Notes: a model not told the origin generated them from the sequence alone. A DNA stretch of 64,000 bases from Hymenobacter sediminicola (GCF_014250515.1 NZ_CP060202.1:1113001-1177000), one strand, 5' to 3'; shown: positions 17,551-25,805, counted from the stretch's first letter. Made by a program: numbers and translations.

Positions 17551-18192
17551 ATGACGAAGCCTGCCGTAGATCCATTAGTCCAACTCACCGAGATTCGCGC
17601 CATTATGGAGCGTTCCTCCCGCTTCATTTCGCTTAGCGGCCTGAGCGGGGTAGGGGCAGGCGTAGTAGCTCTAGTAGGGGCAGGTGCCAGCCACTGGTTT
17701 CTGCGCCACGAATACGGCGACCGGGGGTATTTGCGGCTGCTGGAAAGTACCGAGCAGGAGCGCACGTTGGTGCTGCCCTACCTGATGGCGCTGGCCGCCG
17801 CCATGATTGGGGCAGCGCTAGCCGTGGCTATTTTCTTCACGTTGCGCCGCGCCCGCCGGACGGGAACAGGGCTCTGGAACAGCATGGGCCGCCGCTTGGC
17901 TCTCAGCCTGGCCATTCCGCTGGTGGCGGGCGGCTTATTTTGCCTGGCTTTGTTCGTGCGTGGGGCCGTGAGCCTAGTGATACCGGGGCTGCTACTGTTC
18001 TACGGCCTAGCTTTGCTCAATGCCAGCAAGTACACTCTCGACGAAATCAGGGCGCTGGGCCTCACACAGATAGCACTTGGGCTGGTTGCAATGTTGCTGC
18101 CGGGGGCTGGATTGTTGTTCTTTGCGCTCGGGTTCGGGCTAGGACACATTGGCTACGGCTTGCTGATGTACAACCGCTACGAGCGTAAATAA
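17551..18192 (+). CDS. Four-helix integral membrane protein
   Basis: 213 residues from the ATG at 17551. N-terminal soluble helix (VDPLVQLTEIRAIMERSSRFISLSG), then about five or six membrane helices, some Gly/Ala-rich (GVGAGVVALVGAGASHW, LPYLMALAAAMIGAALAVAIFFTL, RLALSLAIPLVAGGLFCLALF, LVIPGLLLFYGLALLNASKY, TQIALGLVAMLLPGAGLLFFALGFGLGHIGYGLLMY). The sequence resembles conserved Bacteroidota membrane proteins that lie next to a small HTH regulator; no function is established. The palindromic motif immediately before its start indicates control by that regulator. Confidence 0.78.
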   Translation: MTKPAVDPLVQLTEIRAIMERSSRFISLSGLSGVGAGVVALVGAGASHWFLRHEYGDRGYLRLLESTEQERTLVLPYLMALAAAMIGAALAVAIFFTLRRARRTGTGLWNSMGRRLALSLAIPLVAGGLFCLALFVRGAVSLVIPGLLLFYGLALLNASKYTLDEIRALGLTQIALGLVAMLLPGAGLLFFALGFGLGHIGYGLLMYNRYERK

Positions 18193-18290
18193 GGCGGATG
18201 ATGCGCAGCAGGTACTGACGGAAGATGGTCGCTCAGCCACAGCCTTCCCCCAGCACCTGACAACTATCAATCGACAACCAATCAGCATCC

Positions 18291-18590
18291 TTGAAACACG
18301 TCATTCACACGCTCAATAAAGCTTTTGACCACCGCGTGCGGCTGGGCGTGATGGCCGTGCTAATGGCAAATGATGCTGTAAGCTTCAATGAACTTAAAGA
18401 AGCCCTCGACCTCACCGACGGCAACCTCGCCAGCCACGTAGCCGCACTAGAAAAAGCAGGCTATGTGCAGGTCAGCAAGCAGTTTGTCGGCAAGAAACCC
18501 AATACGACTTACACTGCCTCTACGGAAGGCAAAGGCGCTTTTCAGGATCATTTGGCAGCTTTGGAAAAGCTTCTACGTGGGGGGAGCTAA
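18291..18590 (+). CDS. Winged helix-turn-helix transcriptional regulator
   Basis: 99 residues, essentially one winged-HTH domain of the MarR/ArsR-like class. Recognition elements are ALDLTDGNLASHVAALEKAGYVQVSKQF with a Lys-rich wing (GKKPNTTYTAS) and a C-terminal dimerisation helix (FQDHLAALEKLLRGG). It starts at TTG 18291 (MKHVIHTLNKAFDHRVRLGVM matches the family N-terminus). The gene lies between two copies of the CTTTG-N5-CAAAG palindrome, upstream of which are membrane-protein genes, so it probably regulates these and perhaps itself. Inducer unknown. Confidence 0.88.
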   Translation: MKHVIHTLNKAFDHRVRLGVMAVLMANDAVSFNELKEALDLTDGNLASHVAALEKAGYVQVSKQFVGKKPNTTYTASTEGKGAFQDHLAALEKLLRGGS

Positions 18591-18606
18591 TTTTTTTGCC
18601 CTTTAA

Positions 18607-18628
18607 CTTTGAAATACAAAGTTCTTTT
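18607..18628 (+). promoter_or_regulatory. Palindromic operator candidate, copy B
   Basis: AACTTTG and CAAAGTT flank AAATA (arms 18605-18623), then TCTTTT; it overlaps TAACTTTG (18604-18611), a -7-type box. It lies about 80-100 bases before the ATG at 18707. A repressor bound here would block the promoter (inference). Confidence 0.6.
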
Positions 18629-18706
18629 GAATTGCAAATAAGCATTGGCCAGTTAGCTGCCGCTTACTACCGAAACCATCAAAAACATCATCTAATACCC
18701 AGAGCA

Positions 18707-20323
18707 ATGAATACTTCCCTCCCGGTTGCGGGCTCCCGATTTGCGCCTGATGCTACACTGTCAGCGCCTCGTCTCACGCTTACTACTCTGCAGAAAGTGG
18801 CGCTGCCGCTCGGGGCCGTGCTCTTCGACCTGCTGTTCTGGCACGAGCGGATGGCGCTGAACATGCTGCTCTACACGCTGCTGGTGGTAGGAGTAGTGCT
18901 GGCCGGGCTGCCGCGGCATGCACCGCAGTGGCGCTCCAGATACTTCTGGCTTACGCTGGCCGGCACGTTGCTGAGTGCGGTAGCAGTGGCTTGGTATGGC
19001 TCCGGAGCGGCTCGTTTGGCGTGTGTGGCGTCGTTGGCGGTGTGGCTCGGCTACGTAAACCAGCCGCATTTGAAACTGGTAGTGTATGCCCTGGGCACCG
19101 CGCTGGGTAGTGGAGCGCAGGCGGTACCGGGGTTGCTGCGCCTGTTGCGGCTGCCAGGCAACTTAGGAGGCCGCGCTAACCGCGCCTGGTTTTATGGCCG
19201 CCTGCTGGGTGTGCCGCTGCTGGCGCTGGGTGTGTTTCACGTACTGTTTCTCATTGCCAATCCACGCTATGAAGCCGCGGCCAGTCAGGTTCTGGACATA
19301 GTAGGTAAGTGGCTGGATCTGCTGTTTTCACAGTTCTCGGTGCCGCATCTGCTGTTTTTCCTGCTGGGCTTGTGCCTGACCGGAGCCGCGCTGGTACTCG
19401 TGCCGGTTCATTATTTCGCCGATAGTGAGTCACGCTTCGGCGAGTTCATTCAGCGGCAGCGCGACCGGGTAGCTTCCTTTGCCGTGCGCCGCCCCGATTT
19501 CCGCGAGCAACGTTTCCGGGCGCTTGATCTGCGCAAGGAGTACCTGATTGCTCTGAGCCTGCTGGTGCTCGTAAATGTGCTACTGCTCGCCGTGAATGCC
19601 ATTGATATCAATTGGCTGTGGTTTGGCTTCGAGCCTGCCCCCGGCTTCGACCTCACCCAATTTGTGCACGAGGGCACCTATGTGCTGATTCTGAGCATTC
19701 TGGTGGCCATGGGCATTGTGCTGTGGTTTTTCCGTTGCAACCTCAACTTTTACCAAGCTGGCCTACCACTGCTGCGCACCTTGGCCACGGTATGGGTGTT
19801 GCAAAATGCCGTACTGGCCGTGTCGGTGGGGCTGCGCAACTACTATTACATTCTGCACACAGGGCTGGCTTATAAGCGCATCGGGGTGTATGGCTTTCTG
19901 CTGCTGACCTTCTTTGGTCTCGCAACCGTGCTGCTCAAAATCTGGCAGCGCCGCTCGGCCTATTCGCTGGTGCGCCTGAATGCGCTGGCTGCATATGCGC
20001 TGCTGCTGGGCTTTGCGGTGGGAAACTGGGAAATCTGGATTGCGCGCTACAACCTGCGGCCCGAGCTGCAAACTCTCGACTACGGCTTTCTGCTCGATAT
20101 GCCCGACCGGGTGCTGCCTATACTCGCCGCCCACCAGGATGTGCTGCCCCAGCGCCAGCTCGTGCACGAAATCTACGATGGCACCTGGACCAAGCTGGAG
20201 CCTACCGAAGCGGCCAAACGCCTGCGCCAGCGCCTCCAGGATTTCCGTGCCGCGCAGCAGGCCCGCAACTGGCCTAGCTACAACTACGCCGACTGGCAGG
20301 CCTACCAGGAACTGGCACAATAA
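18707..20323 (+). CDS. DUF4153/DUF4173-type multi-spanning membrane protein
   Basis: 538 residues from the ATG at 18707 (an earlier TTG in frame lies inside the promoter region). About twelve hydrophobic segments. A conserved central block contains LNVLLLAVNAIDINWLWFGFE, FDLTQFVHEGTYVLILSILVAMGIVLWFF and LRTLATVWVLQNAVLAVSVGLRNYYYI, which is the signature of DUF4153/4173 proteins. The C-terminal soluble part is Arg/Gln-rich. The function of the family is unknown. It heads a run of small genes (20361-22751) that may form one operon, controlled by the palindromic motif upstream. Confidence 0.83.
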   Translation: MNTSLPVAGSRFAPDATLSAPRLTLTTLQKVALPLGAVLFDLLFWHERMALNMLLYTLLVVGVVLAGLPRHAPQWRSRYFWLTLAGTLLSAVAVAWYGSGAARLACVASLAVWLGYVNQPHLKLVVYALGTALGSGAQAVPGLLRLLRLPGNLGGRANRAWFYGRLLGVPLLALGVFHVLFLIANPRYEAAASQVLDIVGKWLDLLFSQFSVPHLLFFLLGLCLTGAALVLVPVHYFADSESRFGEFIQRQRDRVASFAVRRPDFREQRFRALDLRKEYLIALSLLVLVNVLLLAVNAIDINWLWFGFEPAPGFDLTQFVHEGTYVLILSILVAMGIVLWFFRCNLNFYQAGLPLLRTLATVWVLQNAVLAVSVGLRNYYYILHTGLAYKRIGVYGFLLLTFFGLATVLLKIWQRRSAYSLVRLNALAAYALLLGFAVGNWEIWIARYNLRPELQTLDYGFLLDMPDRVLPILAAHQDVLPQRQLVHEIYDGTWTKLEPTEAAKRLRQRLQDFRAAQQARNWPSYNYADWQAYQELAQ

Positions 20324-20360
20324 CCGGCTACTATTTCACCTGATTTATTCCTCGCAAGCT

Positions 20361-20600
20361 ATGCTTCTCCGACTTTCGCTTACTCTCGTGGCGCTGCTCA
20401 TTTGTGCCGGTGATGTGGCAGCGCTGGCCGTTCTGCTAACGTGGCAGGAGCGCGCCGCCGACCCCGATTCGCGCCGCCTACGCCTACTGCGTGCGGTGCT
20501 GCCCGCTACCAGCGTGCTGCTGCTGGTGTTGCTGGGTACTATTTTCTCTCTGATGATGCTGTGGTCGCCGCAAGGAGCGGAGGCGTTGGCTAGCCTCTAA
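20361..20600 (+). CDS. 79-residue membrane protein, paralogue of the 22515 gene
   Basis: 79 residues with two membrane helices (LTLVALLICAGDVAALAVLLTW and SVLLLVLLGTIFSLMMLW) joined by a basic loop (RRLRLLR), ending in GAEALASL. A frame overlapping the end of the 18707 gene is open further upstream, but the ATG at 20361 is the natural start. It is clearly paralogous to the 78-residue protein at 22515-22751 (shared LTWQERA, VTS/ATS-LLLV-LG-IFS-MMLWS, QGA--LA-L). Function unknown. Confidence 0.72.
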   Translation: MLLRLSLTLVALLICAGDVAALAVLLTWQERAADPDSRRLRLLRAVLPATSVLLLVLLGTIFSLMMLWSPQGAEALASL

Positions 20601-20612
20601 TTCTGCTGCTCT

Positions 20613-21017
20613 ATGGAAATCGTGCCAGATGAAATGCTGCAATCGGGCTGGCAGCCCCGGCCGCAAGGAGCGCCTTCGGCGGGACATGCGCTGAGTGTAC
20701 TGGTAGCCGTATGCGCGGTGCTGTGGGTGTGGAATATGGACTGGTGGCCGCTCCAGGAAGCCCCAAAATACCGGCTGGTTGCGCAAGTCTTATACAGTTA
20801 CTGGACCTGCGCGCTACTAGTGCTGGGCAGCAACTATAGTGTGTTCCGTTGGGCAACCCGGCCACTATGGAAAAGCACGCGCCCCGATACTACCAGCACC
20901 CTTGTGCTGCTGCTCTGCCTGGTATTTCATGCGGCGTGGGTGCTTCTGCTAGGGTTTATCGGGTTGCTAGCCGTGGCTTTTAGCGGTTCCAGCGAAGGGC
21001 TTTTCCAAGGTCTCTGA
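20613..21017 (+). CDS. Small membrane protein of unknown function
   Basis: 134 residues with three hydrophobic segments (HALSVLVAVCAVLWVWNMDWW, LYSYWTCALLVLGSNYSVF, TLVLLLCLVFHAAWVLLLGFIGLLAV). No family recognised. It starts 12 bases after the preceding 79-residue gene and is probably in the same operon. Confidence 0.65.
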   Translation: MEIVPDEMLQSGWQPRPQGAPSAGHALSVLVAVCAVLWVWNMDWWPLQEAPKYRLVAQVLYSYWTCALLVLGSNYSVFRWATRPLWKSTRPDTTSTLVLLLCLVFHAAWVLLLGFIGLLAVAFSGSSEGLFQGL

Positions 21018-21079
21018 CTGCCCTGCTGCCGCAGACCTCGGCTATTGCTTCGTGTATCATTTCCAGCTTTTACATAATC

Positions 21080-21604
21080 ATGCTTCCTACTCCCAAAACC
21101 CCCTCGCTGAATCCGTATCAGCGCCTGGCGCGCACCACCATCGAGCACGCCCGCACGTCATTTCTGATTCCGATTTTTCAGCGCCTGTATGGCTGCAACA
21201 ACACAAAGGTGCAGCTGACGCAGTTACAAGCGTTGCCGCCCGGCACGCTGGGCCGCGGCGTAGCCGACATCCTGGCCCGCTACAATCTGCAGCTGATTCC
21301 TCACTATGAAAATCACGACCTCAAGCATGTGTTGCTCGGCTATGATATGACCCCGGAAGACGAGTTGAAGCTGAAAGCCTTTATGCTCGGCAACGGCGAC
21401 TATTCCATTACCTGCATCGGGTTTCTGGCTCTAGCGCTGCTTACGCCGGAGTTGTGGCCGGAACTCACGGAGCACTTCCGCCGGGGCCGGCACACGCTAC
21501 CAGTCCGCCACTGGAGCCTCACGGAATACGCTACGCAGCAAGTGGAGCAACTACGCGACCAGATAGGATTTTATGAGGCGCAGGAAAGCGCGCAGCCTAT
21601 ATGA
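21080..21604 (+). CDS. COQ4-like protein
   Basis: 174 residues. It carries the COQ4 zinc-binding signature HDxxHx11E: HDLKHVLLGYDMTPEDE (His79, Asp80, His83, Glu95), and a C-terminal stretch typical of the family (FRRGRHTLPVRHWSLTEYATQQVEQLRDQIGF). In eukaryotes COQ4 belongs to the coenzyme Q synthesis complex. Bacteroidota generally use menaquinone, so the substrate here is probably something else, perhaps another lipid or quinone. No signal peptide; probably membrane-associated. Its stop overlaps the ATG of the next gene (ATGA at 21601), indicating translational coupling. Confidence 0.82.
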   Translation: MLPTPKTPSLNPYQRLARTTIEHARTSFLIPIFQRLYGCNNTKVQLTQLQALPPGTLGRGVADILARYNLQLIPHYENHDLKHVLLGYDMTPEDELKLKAFMLGNGDYSITCIGFLALALLTPELWPELTEHFRRGRHTLPVRHWSLTEYATQQVEQLRDQIGFYEAQESAQPI

Positions 21605-21987
21605 GTTGGCGCCACCTGATGTGGCCAGCCGATGCCACCATAGCAGAGCGGCTGTTCCGGTGGGTTTCGGTGCTGGGCGGGCTGAGTATCGTCGCGAGCA
21701 AGCTGCTGCCCTCCCCAGGCTACGGTTTCCCGATTATTAATCTGCTGATTCTATGGCTTGGCATTCCGAGCATGCTGCTGTTCCCATTTCTGGCTAGCCA
21801 CCTGATGCGGCAGGCTGCTGCTCGCCGCATTACCGACGATGCCTGGCGTGGAGTGCTGCGGGCGGGTGCCGCTGTACTGCTCCTAATAGGGATTGTGCAG
21901 GCGCTTATACTGGTGTTGCTACTACTGCTTTCTCAAGTGTCATTCGAGTTCGAGCCCCGTGCTGATGGCGACAGTTTCTTCGGTTAG
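21601..21987 (+). CDS. Small membrane protein coupled to the COQ4-like gene
   Basis: 128 residues with three or four hydrophobic segments (RWVSVLGGLSIVASKLL, PIINLLILWLGIPSMLLFPFLA, AVLLLIGIVQALILVLLLLLS). The ATG overlaps the stop of the COQ4-like gene by 4 bases (ATGA), which suggests the two proteins work together. No family recognised. Confidence 0.68.
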   Translation: MSWRHLMWPADATIAERLFRWVSVLGGLSIVASKLLPSPGYGFPIINLLILWLGIPSMLLFPFLASHLMRQAAARRITDDAWRGVLRAGAAVLLLIGIVQALILVLLLLLSQVSFEFEPRADGDSFFG

Positions 21988-22021
21988 AGCCTGTGGGCGT
22001 TTCTCCTTGTTCCGCTTCATC

Positions 22022-22348
22022 ATGAACGAACTTCAAGCTTTTGCCGCCCGTGCCCTCAGGCTGCTGCCTACTTCCCTTTGGTGGGTATTGGGCCTACTTG
22101 TGGGCGCTTTCTTCAGTATCAAGCTGGAGAAAGAGCTTTTCCCTAATACACCTACTGCAGTACAAGTGGCACGAGGCATGGCGGCGGCCTGTGCCTTGGC
22201 TGTGCCACTATTGGGCGTATGGTGGCTGTGGCGAGTAGCAGGCAGTCTGGAGCATTCGGGCTGGCGCCTGCTGTGGTATCTGGCCGCCGCTGGTGCCACT
22301 GGCCTGTTGCTCCTACTACTAGCGCTAGGCCTGATGATACTGCTGTAA
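22022..22348 (+). CDS. Small membrane protein of unknown function
   Basis: 108 residues from the ATG at 22022 (MNELQAFAARALRLL). Three hydrophobic segments (PTSLWWVLGLLVGAFFSI, AAACALAVPLLGVWWLWRV, LLWYLAAAGATGLLLLLLALGLMILL). No family recognised. The frame is open upstream, into the preceding gene, but the ATG is the only plausible start. It continues the run of small membrane genes. Confidence 0.62.
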   Translation: MNELQAFAARALRLLPTSLWWVLGLLVGAFFSIKLEKELFPNTPTAVQVARGMAAACALAVPLLGVWWLWRVAGSLEHSGWRLLWYLAAAGATGLLLLLLALGLMILL

Positions 22349-22514
22349 GAAGCCATGTAGGCAGAAATGTGCCGCCGCTACGGACAAAACAGCAAAATGT
22401 TGGGATAAGCAGAAAATAAATGGTTATGCAGAGAAGCCTTCTGGCCGCTCTACCGGTCTTGCATAGTACCTGACCCGCTTATTAGGCCTGCCCCACCTTT
22501 TGCTAGTGTAGTTT

Positions 22515-22751
22515 ATGTTGCTTCAGTGCTTCCTTACGTTTATAGTGCTTTTGGTATGTGGCGGAGCCGTAGCGGCATTAGCCACCATCCTTACCTGGCA
22601 GGAACGGGCCCCATCGGCGGCTGTCCGCCGGCAGCGGCTAGTAGGCGTAGTGCCCGTCACCAGCTTCCTGCTGCTGGTGATGCTGGGTGCCATTTTCTCC
22701 GTCATGATGCTATGGTCGGGCCAGGGAGCTGATTTGCTGGCGACCCTGTAA
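22515..22751 (+). CDS. 78-residue membrane protein, paralogue of the 20361 gene
   Basis: 78 residues. Two membrane helices (LTFIVLLVCGGAVAALATILTW; SFLLLVMLGAIFSVMMLW) and a basic loop (RRQRLVGVVPV), matching the gene at 20361-20600 in length, layout and most conserved positions. A 166-base gap separates it from the previous gene. Function unknown. Confidence 0.72.
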   Translation: MLLQCFLTFIVLLVCGGAVAALATILTWQERAPSAAVRRQRLVGVVPVTSFLLLVMLGAIFSVMMLWSGQGADLLATL

Positions 22752-22843
22752 GCTCATCCGAACAGATCATTGCAAATAGTTAGCGGACTGCATATGGCAG
22801 GCTGCCGGCCAGAGGCGTGCTGTTTTGCACGGCACCTATCTGG

Positions 22844-22851
22844 TATATTTG
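22844..22851 (+). promoter_or_regulatory. Putative -7 box for the PBP1A gene
   Basis: TATATTTG fits TAnnTTTG, 50 bases before the ATG at 22901; TTTTG at 22822-22826 could serve as the -33 element, 17 bases upstream. Confidence 0.4.
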
Positions 22852-22900
22852 TGGTTCCTTTGGCTGCTTCTCCGGAAGCCTGCTGAACAAACCACCCTGC

Positions 22901-25273
22901 ATGTCCGCTCCGAAAGCTCCGAAAACCCCTGCTACCCCCCGGCCACGCCGGCCTTGGTCGAACCGCCTGGCGCGGGCATTCTGGGCCCTTTTTGTGGTTG
23001 GCGTAGGTACTTTCCTGCTCTATCCCATCTTGGTCAGCATGAACTTTATGTTCCTCTTCGGCAAGTCGCCGAGCTTGGAGGAACTGGAGGACCCGAAGGT
23101 GGAGCAACCTTCCGAAATCTATACTGCCGATGGAGTGCTTATCGGTAAGTATTTCCGCGAAAACCGGGTGCCAGTGCCACTGAGCAAGATGTCGCCACTG
23201 CTCATCAAGGCGCTTATTGCTACCGAAGACATCCGTTTCTACGACCATTCCGGCATCGACCTGACGGCGCTGGCCCGTGCTGCTACCGGCGTCATCACCG
23301 GCAATAAGAGCGGCGGCGGCTCTACCATCACACAGCAGCTTGCCAAAAACCTGTATAACACCCGCCGCGGCGAAACGCGCGGTGGCCTGGGCTATATTCC
23401 GGTGGTAAGCACGCTGGTCAGTAAGACCAAGGAGTGGCTGACCGCTGTGGAGCTGGAGCGGCGTTACACCAAAGAGGAAATTCTGCGGATGTATTTCAAC
23501 ACCGTTGAATACGGCTCGAAGGCATACGGCGTCAAAGTAGCTGCCAAAACCTTCTACAGCACCTCGCCCGACAGCCTCACCGCCGACCAGGCGGCTATGC
23601 TGGTGGGTATGCTCAACAATCCCACGGCCTACAACCCCCGTTTCCATCCCGAAGCCGCCCTGAAGCGCCGCAACCTAGTGCTGACGCGTATGGGGCAGGC
23701 CGGATTTCTGCCCAAAGCCGAAGTAGCTGGCTTGCAGCAGCAGCCTATTGCCCTGAAGTACCAGGTAGAAAAGCATATTGATGGCCCGCCTACCTACTTC
23801 CGAGGTGCCGTAAGCCAGTTTGTGAATGCATGGTGCGAGAAAAACGGCTACGACATGTACCGTGACGGCCTGAAAATCTATACAACCATCGACTCACGGA
23901 TGCAGCAGTATGCCGAGGAGTCGGTGCAGGACCGGATGCAACGGCTGCAAAAGCAGTTCGACAATTTCTGGCGCAATCGGGACTCCAATCCGTGGGTAGA
24001 TGAGGATGGAAAGGAGATTCCCAACTTCATCGAAACCCAGATGAAGCGCACGGAGCAATACAAGGAACTAGCCGCCCGCTACAAAGGCCGTCCCGACCTG
24101 TTGGAAGCGGCTCTCAATGCCAAACATCCTACTAAGGTATTTACCTGGAAAGGCGACGGTGACACTACACTTCTGCTTTCCCCACTCGATTCGCTGGCGT
24201 ACTACAAGCACTTCCTGCACGCCGGCATGATGACCATGGACCCCTTCACGGGCCACATCAAGGCCTGGGTTGGTGGCCTCAATTACCGTTTCTTCCAGTA
24301 CGACCATGTGAAGCAGGGCCGCCGCCAGGCTGGTTCCACCTTCAAGCCCTTCGTTTACCTCACAGCTCTTGATAACGGCTATTCGCCCTGCGACCGAATC
24401 CGGGATGAGCGAGTGACCATCAAGTATGTGGAGAATGGCAAGAACATGGAGTGGAAGCCCGACAACGTGACCCGTGAGTACACCGGCAGCAACATGACGC
24501 TGCGGCACGCCATGGCTCGCTCGGTAAACTCCGTAACGGCTCAACTCACGGAGCGGGTAGGCTGGGAAAACGTGGCCAAGTATGCCCACAAAGTAGGCAT
24601 CAAGAGCCCGCTGCTGTCGGTGCCCAGCATTGGGCTGGGCTCGGGCGGCGACGTGAGCGTGTACGAAATGGTGAATGCCTACAGCACGTTCGTGAATCAG
24701 GGGTTTCAGTCGGAGCCATTGATTGTAACGCGCATCGAGGACCGCAACGGTAACGTCATCAAGCAGTTCGACCCCAAACAGCGGCGCGCTATTCCGTCGG
24801 AAACGGCGTGGTTGATGCTCTACATGCTGAAAGGCGGCATCGAAGAGCCCGGCGGCACTTCACAGGCGCTGTGGGACTACGAGCTGTGGAAGAAAAACAA
24901 TCAGATAGGTGGCAAAACCGGCACCACCTCCAACTACTCCGATGGCTGGTATATGGGCGTGACCAAAGACCTCGTGACCGGTGTGTGGGTGGGCGGCGAA
25001 GACCGGAGCATCCACTTTCAGGGCTCACAGCAAGGCGAAGGGGGCCGCACAGCACTGCCTATCTTTGGCAAATTCATGGAGAAAGTCTACCAAGACCAGG
25101 ATCTAGGCATCACCATGGGGCCATTCCCGAAATACCCTGGCAAGATTGCGCGTAAGTATGTCTGCGTCACGGAAGCACCACGGCGTCGCGTAGAGCCAGT
25201 CGATTCCATTGTGGTGGACAATTTGCTGGAAAACCTCAATAGTGGCGCCGTAGCGGTACCGGATAGTTTATAG
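22901..25273 (+). CDS. mrcA: Penicillin-binding protein 1A (bifunctional peptidoglycan synthase)
   Basis: 790 residues from the ATG at 22901. Short Pro/Arg-rich cytoplasmic tail, one membrane anchor (FWALFVVGVGTFLLYPILV), GT51 glycosyltransferase domain (catalytic Glu109 in ATEDIRFYDHSGID, then GGGSTITQQLAKNLY and RRYTKEEILRMYFNTVEYG) and a transpeptidase domain with SxxK (STFK, Ser479/Lys482), SxN (SVN) and KTG (Lys672). It polymerises and crosslinks peptidoglycan at the outer face of the inner membrane and is a beta-lactam target. All catalytic motifs are intact. Monocistronic; a Kunitz-like lipoprotein gene converges on it. Confidence 0.96.
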   Translation: MSAPKAPKTPATPRPRRPWSNRLARAFWALFVVGVGTFLLYPILVSMNFMFLFGKSPSLEELEDPKVEQPSEIYTADGVLIGKYFRENRVPVPLSKMSPLLIKALIATEDIRFYDHSGIDLTALARAATGVITGNKSGGGSTITQQLAKNLYNTRRGETRGGLGYIPVVSTLVSKTKEWLTAVELERRYTKEEILRMYFNTVEYGSKAYGVKVAAKTFYSTSPDSLTADQAAMLVGMLNNPTAYNPRFHPEAALKRRNLVLTRMGQAGFLPKAEVAGLQQQPIALKYQVEKHIDGPPTYFRGAVSQFVNAWCEKNGYDMYRDGLKIYTTIDSRMQQYAEESVQDRMQRLQKQFDNFWRNRDSNPWVDEDGKEIPNFIETQMKRTEQYKELAARYKGRPDLLEAALNAKHPTKVFTWKGDGDTTLLLSPLDSLAYYKHFLHAGMMTMDPFTGHIKAWVGGLNYRFFQYDHVKQGRRQAGSTFKPFVYLTALDNGYSPCDRIRDERVTIKYVENGKNMEWKPDNVTREYTGSNMTLRHAMARSVNSVTAQLTERVGWENVAKYAHKVGIKSPLLSVPSIGLGSGGDVSVYEMVNAYSTFVNQGFQSEPLIVTRIEDRNGNVIKQFDPKQRRAIPSETAWLMLYMLKGGIEEPGGTSQALWDYELWKKNNQIGGKTGTTSNYSDGWYMGVTKDLVTGVWVGGEDRSIHFQGSQQGEGGRTALPIFGKFMEKVYQDQDLGITMGPFPKYPGKIARKYVCVTEAPRRRVEPVDSIVVDNLLENLNSGAVAVPDSL

Positions 25274-25283
25274 ACAGTTAGTT

Positions 25284-25550
25284 CTACCGCTCACAGCCGC
25301 AGTCGAGGCACTCTTGGAGCGTAACGAACGGTACTACGCCATTGCAGCCTCCCCAAGTGAAGGGCTTACACTTTTTTTCTATCGGGTCGAAATAATAGCG
25401 CACCATGGCGGCGTTACACATGCCCTGATCAGGCACGAGCAGGCAAGCAGCGGGGAGGGCAGCCGGCTCCGGAATGTCGTTGTCTTTACGGCAGCAGGTG
25501 GCCGAAGAAAGCAGCACAGTGGCACCCAGCAGGAGTAAGGTTTTCTTCAT
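25284..25550 (-). CDS. Lipoprotein with a Kunitz/BPTI-like domain
   Basis: 88 residues: lipoprotein signal peptide (LLLLGATVLLSSATCC) and one Cys-rich domain. The Cys spacing is C-x8-C-x15-C-x7-C-x11-C (Cys36, 45, 61, 69, 81), followed by Cys84 and Cys86. The BPTI pattern is C-x8-C-x15-C-x7-C-x12-C-x3-C, so only the last spacing differs. Hallmarks MVRYYFDPIEKKCKPFTWGGC and PFVTLQEC match the Kunitz core. The residue after the second Cys (the usual P1 position) is Asn46. Family role: tight inhibition of serine proteases; here it would sit in the envelope. Rare in bacteria but known. ATG at 25550. Confidence 0.8.
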   Translation of the reverse strand: MKKTLLLLGATVLLSSATCCRKDNDIPEPAALPAACLLVPDQGMCNAAMVRYYFDPIEKKCKPFTWGGCNGVVPFVTLQECLDCGCER

Positions 25551-25682
25551 ATAGGCAGGAGCCTATTCTTCGGCTGACGGTTGCATAGGACGGCGAAATG
25601 GCTCCGGCGGAGCGCAACCAAGACCGTTAACAGCACGGCCGCAACTACCGCAGAAAGGCCCCGAAAGCGCAGCCGCTCCTGA

Positions 25683-25796
25683 TTAATTGGGTGCCTGCCA
25701 ACTAGGGCGAAGTTGGGACGGTAGTACAGCTGGCAGTTTAAAGTGCGTGAGCAGCAACAGCAGAAATACCAACGGCACTCGCAAAAGCATCCGCAT
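25683..25796 (-). CDS. Possible 37-residue hydrophobic peptide
   Basis: An ORF on the minus strand just downstream of the epimerase-like gene encodes 37 residues beginning MRMLLRVPLVFLLLLLTH, a single membrane-helix-like segment followed by a Pro-rich tail. The start at 25796 is 10 bases after the upstream gene's stop at 25806, which fits co-transcription. No known family; at this length the ORF may be chance. Confidence 0.25.
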   Translation of the reverse strand: MRMLLRVPLVFLLLLLTHFKLPAVLPSQLRPSWQAPN

Positions 25797-25805
25797 CTAC
25801 GCTGC

